DNA of 64,000 nucleotides from an uncultured Flavobacteriales bacterium (lineage in GTDB: Bacteria > Bacteroidota > Bacteroidia > Flavobacteriales_D > Sanyastnellaceae): contig CALJKR010000072.1 of NCBI GenBank assembly GCA_937974555.1, positions 42,299 to 106,298 of the forward strand. The letters are read 5' to 3'. Below are positions 59,314 through 64,000 of this stretch, in pieces. A program made the position numbers and the translations under genes. Each line of letters starts with the position of its first letter. Position 1 is the stretch's first letter. The notes under the pieces were generated by a model. It was not told the DNA's origin. It worked only from the letters and a program-made list of their open reading frames with translations, and searched no databases.

Positions 59314-60906
59314 ATGGAAAAGACTGAAGAGATTGGTCGCAGAAGGACCTTCGCCATTATTTCTCACCCAGATGCTGGTAAGACTACCCTAACCGAAAAG
59401 CTTTTGCTTTTTGGAGGTGCCATTCAAACCGCTGGTGCCGTTAAAAGCAATAAGATTACCAAAACTGCCGCATCCGATTTCATGGAAATTGAGCGCCAAC
59501 GCGGCATCTCTGTGGCAACTTCTGTAATGGTATTTGAATACAACGGAATGCAAATCAATTTGCTGGATACACCCGGTCACAAAGATTTTGCTGAAGATAC
59601 TTACCGAACATTAACTGCGGTTGACAGTGTGATATTGGTGATTGATAGTGTTAAGGGTGTAGAGTCACAAACCGAACGCCTGATGCAGGTGTGCAGAATG
59701 AGAAACACGCCGGTTATCGTTTTCATCAATAAAATGGACTTGGAAGGACAAGATCCATTTGATTTGTTGGATGAGGTGGAAAAGAAATTGGACATCAAAG
59801 TGCAGCCACTCTCTTGGCCCATTTCTAAAGGATACTCCTTCAAAGGGGTGTATAAATTGTATGACAAAGCCTTGAACTTGTTTGAATCATTGAAAACCAA
59901 AATCAACGATGAGGTAATTCAAGTGGCTGATCTCAATGATCCATTGGTGGATAAATTTTGTGGCGAGTATGCCACGCAATTGAGAGAAGATGTCGATTTG
60001 ATTGATTCTGTTTACGATACTTTTGACAAAGAAAAATACTTGGCTGGTGAATTGGCCCCTGTATTTTTTGGATCTGCAATGAATAACTTTGGAGTGCAAG
60101 AACTCTTGGAAAAATTCATCGAAATCGCACCATATCCCAAGGGCCGCGAATCTGATACCCGCATGGTGCAACCCGAGGACAAGAATTTCAGTGGTTTTGT
60201 TTTTAAAATTCACGCCAATATTGACCCTCGCCACAGAGACCGCATTGCCTTTCTTAGAGTAGTTTCCGGTGTTTTTGAAAGGAATAAATTTTACAAGCAC
60301 ACACGACTGCAAAAGGAATTCAAATATCCCAACCCGGTTACTTTCATGGCGTCAGCAAAGAGCACTGTTGAAGAGGCATATCCCGGCGATGTAATTGGAC
60401 TGTATGATACTGGTAATTTCAAGATCGGCGATACGCTTACAGAAGGGGAAGAAATGCAATACCGCGGTATTCCCAGCTTCTCACCTGAAATTTTCAAAGA
60501 GCTCATCAACAAAGACCCCATGAAATCCAAACAATTGGACAAAGGGATTCGTCAATTGACTGAAGAAGGTGTAGCGCAATTGTTTTTGCAAGAACCGGGC
60601 TCAAGAAAAGTAGTAGGTACTGTGGGTGAACTCCAATTTGAGGTGATAAAATACCGTTTGGAGCATGAATATGGCGCCAAATGTGACTTTGAGTCCAAGT
60701 CATTTTTCAAAGCATGTTGGATCACCACTACAGATGATGCCAAACTAGCCGAGTTTAAGCGCATCAAAGGAAACAACATGGTGATTGACAAAGAGGGTCA
60801 CGATGTTTACTTGGCACCAAGTAAATTTATTTTGGACATGGAGCAATCCAATTATCCCGAATTGACTTTTCACTTTACCTCAGAATTCAAAACCAAGGCA
60901 TCATGA
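59314..60906 (+). CDS. prfC: Peptide chain release factor 3
   Basis: 530 residues, standard length. The G1 motif HPDAGKT is at residues 18-24, G2 lies in ERQRGISVATSV, G3 in DTPGHKDFAEDTYR and G4 in NKMD. The rest matches the RF3 C-terminus (EVIKYRLEHEYGAKCDFE, ELTFHFTSEFKTKAS). It releases RF1/RF2 from the ribosome using GTP. It overlaps ltaE by 4 bases. Confidence 0.97.
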   Translation: MEKTEEIGRRRTFAIISHPDAGKTTLTEKLLLFGGAIQTAGAVKSNKITKTAASDFMEIERQRGISVATSVMVFEYNGMQINLLDTPGHKDFAEDTYRTLTAVDSVILVIDSVKGVESQTERLMQVCRMRNTPVIVFINKMDLEGQDPFDLLDEVEKKLDIKVQPLSWPISKGYSFKGVYKLYDKALNLFESLKTKINDEVIQVADLNDPLVDKFCGEYATQLREDVDLIDSVYDTFDKEKYLAGELAPVFFGSAMNNFGVQELLEKFIEIAPYPKGRESDTRMVQPEDKNFSGFVFKIHANIDPRHRDRIAFLRVVSGVFERNKFYKHTRLQKEFKYPNPVTFMASAKSTVEEAYPGDVIGLYDTGNFKIGDTLTEGEEMQYRGIPSFSPEIFKELINKDPMKSKQLDKGIRQLTEEGVAQLFLQEPGSRKVVGTVGELQFEVIKYRLEHEYGAKCDFESKSFFKACWITTTDDAKLAEFKRIKGNNMVIDKEGHDVYLAPSKFILDMEQSNYPELTFHFTSEFKTKAS

Positions 60907-61928
60907 GTTTTCCAATTGTTGATTTAAGATCCGATACATTCACACAACCATCACCAGAAATGCGTTTGGCCATGTCCCATGCTGTGGTTGGCGATGATGT
61001 TTTCAAGGAGGATCCAACGGTCAATGAGTTGGAAAGCTATTGTGCAGAACTATTTGGCACAGAAGCGGCATTGTATTGCACCTCAGGTACCCAATCCAAT
61101 CAAATAGCCATACAAGTCCACACTCGTCCAGGAGATGAAGTCATCTGTTCCAATTTGGCCCATATTTACATTTATGAAGGAGGTGGCATAGCACTAAATG
61201 CAGGTTGCAGCATGCGATTAATTGAAGGCGATTTTGGTCGCTTTACAGTTGAAGACGTTGCCAAAAACATCAACAATATTCATGATATTCATCTTCCGAT
61301 TACCCGTCTGGTATGCATCGAAGATACCATGAATAAAGGAGGAGGTGCCATCTGGGACATAGAAGAAATAAAAAGATTAAGTGCATTCTGCAAGGTCAAT
61401 AACCTGGCATTTCATTGTGACGGCGCTCGCCTTTTCAATGCCTTGATTGAAACCGGAATTCATCCGCGTGAATATGCCCAATACTTTGATTCCATAAGTA
61501 TTTGTTTGAGTAAAGGATTGGGTGCTCCTGTGGGATCGGTACTTATTGGTACAAAAGCATTTATAGAAAAATCAAGAAGAAGGAGAAAGTCGATGGGGGG
61601 TGGTATGCGTCAAGCGGGAATCATCGCAGCGGGAGCATTGTATGCGTTGAAGAACAATGTGGATAGACTGCATTTGGATCATCATAACGCCAAGGAAATC
61701 GCCCAAATGCTCAACGATCACCCCATGATCAAAATGGTCTACCCCACCGCAACCAACATTGTCATTGCCCAAACCCATGCGGCTGATGGTGCGTCAGGTT
61801 TGGTTGAAGAATTTAAAAACAAAGGCATCCTTTGTTTCCCATTTGGACCGGATAAAATCAGATTTGTTTTTCATTTGGATATTGGCGAAACCCAAATGAA
61901 TCATCTCAAGAACGTCTTATTGGGGTAA
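60903..61928 (+). CDS. ltaE: Low-specificity L-threonine aldolase
   Basis: 341 residues. The start VDLRSDTFTQPSPEMRLAM, the internal DGARLFNA and the PLP-lysine motif SICLSKGLGAPVGS (Lys204) are diagnostic. It splits threonine or allo-threonine into glycine and acetaldehyde. It is coupled to prfC by ATGA. Its end overlaps the convergent SiaC-like gene by 23 bases. Confidence 0.94.
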   Translation: MSFPIVDLRSDTFTQPSPEMRLAMSHAVVGDDVFKEDPTVNELESYCAELFGTEAALYCTSGTQSNQIAIQVHTRPGDEVICSNLAHIYIYEGGGIALNAGCSMRLIEGDFGRFTVEDVAKNINNIHDIHLPITRLVCIEDTMNKGGGAIWDIEEIKRLSAFCKVNNLAFHCDGARLFNALIETGIHPREYAQYFDSISICLSKGLGAPVGSVLIGTKAFIEKSRRRRKSMGGGMRQAGIIAAGALYALKNNVDRLHLDHHNAKEIAQMLNDHPMIKMVYPTATNIVIAQTHAADGASGLVEEFKNKGILCFPFGPDKIRFVFHLDIGETQMNHLKNVLLG

Positions 61929-62283
61929 CAGGAACTTGGAGCAGGGTTTGCATGGCTTCTGCCGCTTCTTCCATAAATTCATCTTCCTCCACTATCACCC
62001 AATGTATTGACCAGTTTTTTCCATTCAATATCATTTCTTCAATCTGCTGTAAAAGCCAAACCAAAGCTTTCATTGAAGACGAATTGAAATAATTCAACTC
62101 AAACTCAAATTTGGCATTGGGAACAATATTGTTCTCATTTTTATTAATCCATTGAATGAGTGGCGAATAAAACTCAACAGAATCAATGGGCGTAGAAACA
62201 CCTTTGATTCTTTGTATTTCCTGATTGACCGAAAAATCGATTTCAGGTGTTGCATTCGTGGAGGCAATCTTTAATTCCGGCAT
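61906..62283 (-). CDS. SiaC-like regulatory phosphoprotein (DUF1987)
   Basis: 125 residues, one DUF1987 domain. The phosphosite region reads FELNYFNSSSMKALVWLL; position 68, which I recall as the phosphorylated Thr in Pseudomonas SiaC, is Ser here. In the Sia system SiaC is phosphorylated by SiaB and dephosphorylated by SiaA, and its unphosphorylated form activates the diguanylate cyclase SiaD. The gene starts 2 bases after a phosphatase gene whose C-terminal domain resembles SiaB. No cyclase gene is visible. Confidence 0.85.
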   Translation of the reverse strand: MPELKIASTNATPEIDFSVNQEIQRIKGVSTPIDSVEFYSPLIQWINKNENNIVPNAKFEFELNYFNSSSMKALVWLLQQIEEMILNGKNWSIHWVIVEEDEFMEEAAEAMQTLLQVPVTPIRRS

Positions 62284-62285
62284 AT

Positions 62286-64000
62286 CTACTTTTTAAAATT
62301 CGCTGAAAGTGAAAAATTCACTTGATTATGATTGATTTTTTCTGATTCAATAGGCTCAAAACGCAGGCCTTTTCTAATCAATTGAAGAAGACCAAGGCCA
62401 GCACCTCCACGATTATTAAATGCACTGTGATTCATTTTAGACAAATACAAATCTTCAATTTCAGGATTGGATAAACCAGAATAATGTTGAATTGCACTTT
62501 CAAGTTTTTCGAAGTCCTCAGCCTGGGCCCTGTTGTTGACTATCAAACGCAATCGATCTCCCAAATCGCGAACTTGAATTTCTACCGTTGAATTGATGCT
62601 GTATCGCAACGCATTATCCAATAACTCAATAATCGACATCAACATCAAATTGGAAGACTTCTTGTCTGAAATTTCCGTTTGTACAAGTTGTTTCAATTCA
62701 TTGATCATTTTGGCATTGATACTTTCATCTACTTGCCCTTTGAATTCAAATTTTAATGGCGCGCCAGAATTGGCAATCTTCACACCAATGAAAACCATGT
62801 CGTCCGTTTGTGGAGCGTCCATCTTCCATTGATCAAAAAATTGAGCCACTTCTTCTTTGCGATTTTTGAAGTTATTCATATCCAAATTTTGTACAAATGA
62901 GAGTGTACGTTTTTTAGATAGTTTTTGTTTCAAATCTTGACCACCAAATTGATGGAAAAATCCATCGCTGAAAATATACAATTCGTCTCCCCGATTTAAT
63001 TTCAAATCATGGTGCTCAAATCGAATGGATTTTCGAGAATTGGATTCTCCAATGGATATTGGAGTACCCTTAATCATTTCAGTACCCGACTGGGTTTTAA
63101 CCACGAGCGGCAGATTGGCACCTGCAAATTGAACCTTGGCCTCAAAGTGAGGAATTCTTATCAGGGCAACATCAACACTGACTATAATGCTTTTGAAATC
63201 TTCTTGTGCCTTTCTATTCAATAAACGTTGATGAAGTGTTTCCAAAATTTCTGAGCAATCTTCAAAATCTCCAGTCTTAATGATATCATTTAAATTGAAA
63301 TAGGTCATAATGGAAAGCATCGAAGCCGACACCCCATGGCCGATGCAATCCACGGCCGCGACATAGGTGTATCCTTGCATTTTAATGACAAAAGGCAAAT
63401 CACCCGAAACCAAGTCCAATGCTCGGTGTAAAACAAAACCCTCTAATCCTTGATCATTTAAAATGGATTCTCTGGGGAAGATTATCTCTTGAAATTTACT
63501 GGCATATTCAATTCCAGATACAATTTCAAAATTCTTCTCCTTCAGCTCCTCATTGAATCGATTGATTTCTTGACTATTGGTATCAATAATGCGATTCTTC
63601 TTTTGTAAACTTCCCAAAAAATAAAACAATATCAAAACAATGGCAGTCAGAATGAATGTGAAAATTATTCCATAAAATCTTTGTGCATTCTGCTGATCCA
63701 ATTCCAATTGCTTGATCTGATCGGCCTTGGTAAGATTTTCATTGTTCTGTCTTAATATCTCAATATTCTTTTCTTTCTCTACCTGGGCATTGCTCAGTTC
63801 ATTGATGCGCAAAGCCTCATTGGCTTTAATTTTTTCTAACTCGATAATTTTTAATCGCTGAAGGTCACTCTCATGTGCAGTCTGTAGAAGTCGTAATTCA
63901 TTCAATGCCTTTTCTCTGGCATTTACTTCGTTTTGGAGCGCCAATTCCTTGGAGAGTTTCAATTCAATGTACCGTTGCTCTTCTTTTGCTTTGGACAATT
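62286..64000 (-). CDS. SpoIIE-type PP2C phosphatase fused to a SiaB-like kinase domain, 5' end outside window
   Basis: The frame is open to the right edge, so the N-terminus is missing; about 571 residues are visible. Order: a coiled coil (visible residues ~1-105), one membrane segment (FYGIIFTFILTAIVLILFYFLG), a second short coiled coil, a PP2C/SpoIIE phosphatase domain (LVSGDLPFV, VDCIGHGVSASMLS, ELYIFSDGFFHQFGG, TDDMVFIGV with the metal-binding Asp residues), and a C-terminal GHKL-like domain (IIELLDNALRYS, NNRGGAGLGLLQLIRKGL) of the SiaB/DUF6272 type. SiaA and SiaB activities would thus share one chain. The missing part may carry TPR or sensor domains. Confidence 0.85.
   Translation of the reverse strand, partial: LSKAKEEQRYIELKLSKELALQNEVNAREKALNELRLLQTAHESDLQRLKIIELEKIKANEALRINELSNAQVEKEKNIEILRQNNENLTKADQIKQLELDQQNAQRFYGIIFTFILTAIVLILFYFLGSLQKKNRIIDTNSQEINRFNEELKEKNFEIVSGIEYASKFQEIIFPRESILNDQGLEGFVLHRALDLVSGDLPFVIKMQGYTYVAAVDCIGHGVSASMLSIMTYFNLNDIIKTGDFEDCSEILETLHQRLLNRKAQEDFKSIIVSVDVALIRIPHFEAKVQFAGANLPLVVKTQSGTEMIKGTPISIGESNSRKSIRFEHHDLKLNRGDELYIFSDGFFHQFGGQDLKQKLSKKRTLSFVQNLDMNNFKNRKEEVAQFFDQWKMDAPQTDDMVFIGVKIANSGAPLKFEFKGQVDESINAKMINELKQLVQTEISDKKSSNLMLMSIIELLDNALRYSINSTVEIQVRDLGDRLRLIVNNRAQAEDFEKLESAIQHYSGLSNPEIEDLYLSKMNHSAFNNRGGAGLGLLQLIRKGLRFEPIESEKINHNQVNFSLSANFKK

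Noticed and set aside
1..64000. CRISPR arrays, insertion sequences, prophage or integrase genes
   Set aside because: No regularly spaced repeats, transposase motifs or phage structural genes were seen; the only tandem repeats are those listed.

Overview
The window comes from a Bacteroidota (Flavobacteriia-like) chromosome. Support for this: secreted proteins with type IX secretion (T9SS) C-terminal sorting domains of types A and B, SprB-repeat and gliding-motility modules, a T9SS plug-domain protein, DUF5777 and choice-of-anchor B families, several genes with the Bacteroidota -7 promoter box TAnnTTTG just before the start codon, and few Shine-Dalgarno sites. It reads as compact housekeeping chromosome. 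There is no prophage, insertion sequence, integrase or CRISPR array, and many neighbours overlap by a few bases.

Layout. 1-5.8 kb: a T9SS plug-domain protein running off the left edge, an ApbE-like lipoprotein coupled to tsaD, a carbonic anhydrase/SulP transporter pair, and an SRPBCC protein. 5.8-10.1 kb: a DEAD/DEAH helicase, a block of ~99-bp tandem repeats, and a penicillin-acylase-family enzyme. 10.2-14.3 kb: a type B T9SS cargo, an 18-residue repeat protein, a DUF985 cupin, and a Fic protein with a palindromic operator. 14.3-20 kb: fhs, a subtilase carrying what looks like an OmpA-type beta-barrel nested in its protease domain, fdhD, and a patatin. 20-25.8 kb: two T9SS cargo proteins, one a large SprB-repeat protein. 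25.8-29.7 kb: ispE-era diverging from tgt-lptF/G across a symmetric promoter. 29.9-33.3 kb: a secreted SGNH hydrolase, an OB-fold/YceI/DUF5777 operon (yceI is frameshifted), and a 47-residue His-rich membrane protein. 33.4-38.5 kb: ychF, an NTF2-like lipoprotein, rhomboid, a bPH protein and clpC. 38.5-47.1 kb: a clpC/gyrA divergent region with two exact DnaA boxes, gyrA, a TPR protein, parC and parE. 47.3-51.8 kb: an FAD amine oxidase, a probable outer-membrane protein, xseA, xseB and a TauE-type permease. 51.7-55 kb: a surface-polysaccharide transferase and a flippase. 55-57.7 kb: moaD-moaE-ribD-EamA. 57.7-59.3 kb: tRNA-Arg, a DinD-like gene, a structured intergenic element and initiator tRNA-fMet. 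59.3-64 kb: prfC-ltaE, then a convergent SiaC / (SiaA+SiaB fusion) signalling pair running off the right edge.

How the genes work together. Export and envelope functions recur (T9SS plug, four T9SS cargoes, LptF/G, rhomboid, flippase). The rest is core information processing: gyrase subunit A, topoisomerase IV, exonuclease VII, Era, YchF, Tgt, TsaD, RF3. The observations most worth follow-up are the nested barrel in the subtilase, the SiaA-SiaB fusion beside SiaC, the DnaA boxes between clpC and gyrA, the back-to-back symmetric era/tgt promoter, the Fic operator, and the unlisted small membrane protein. All identifications rest on reading sequence motifs; no database search was run.
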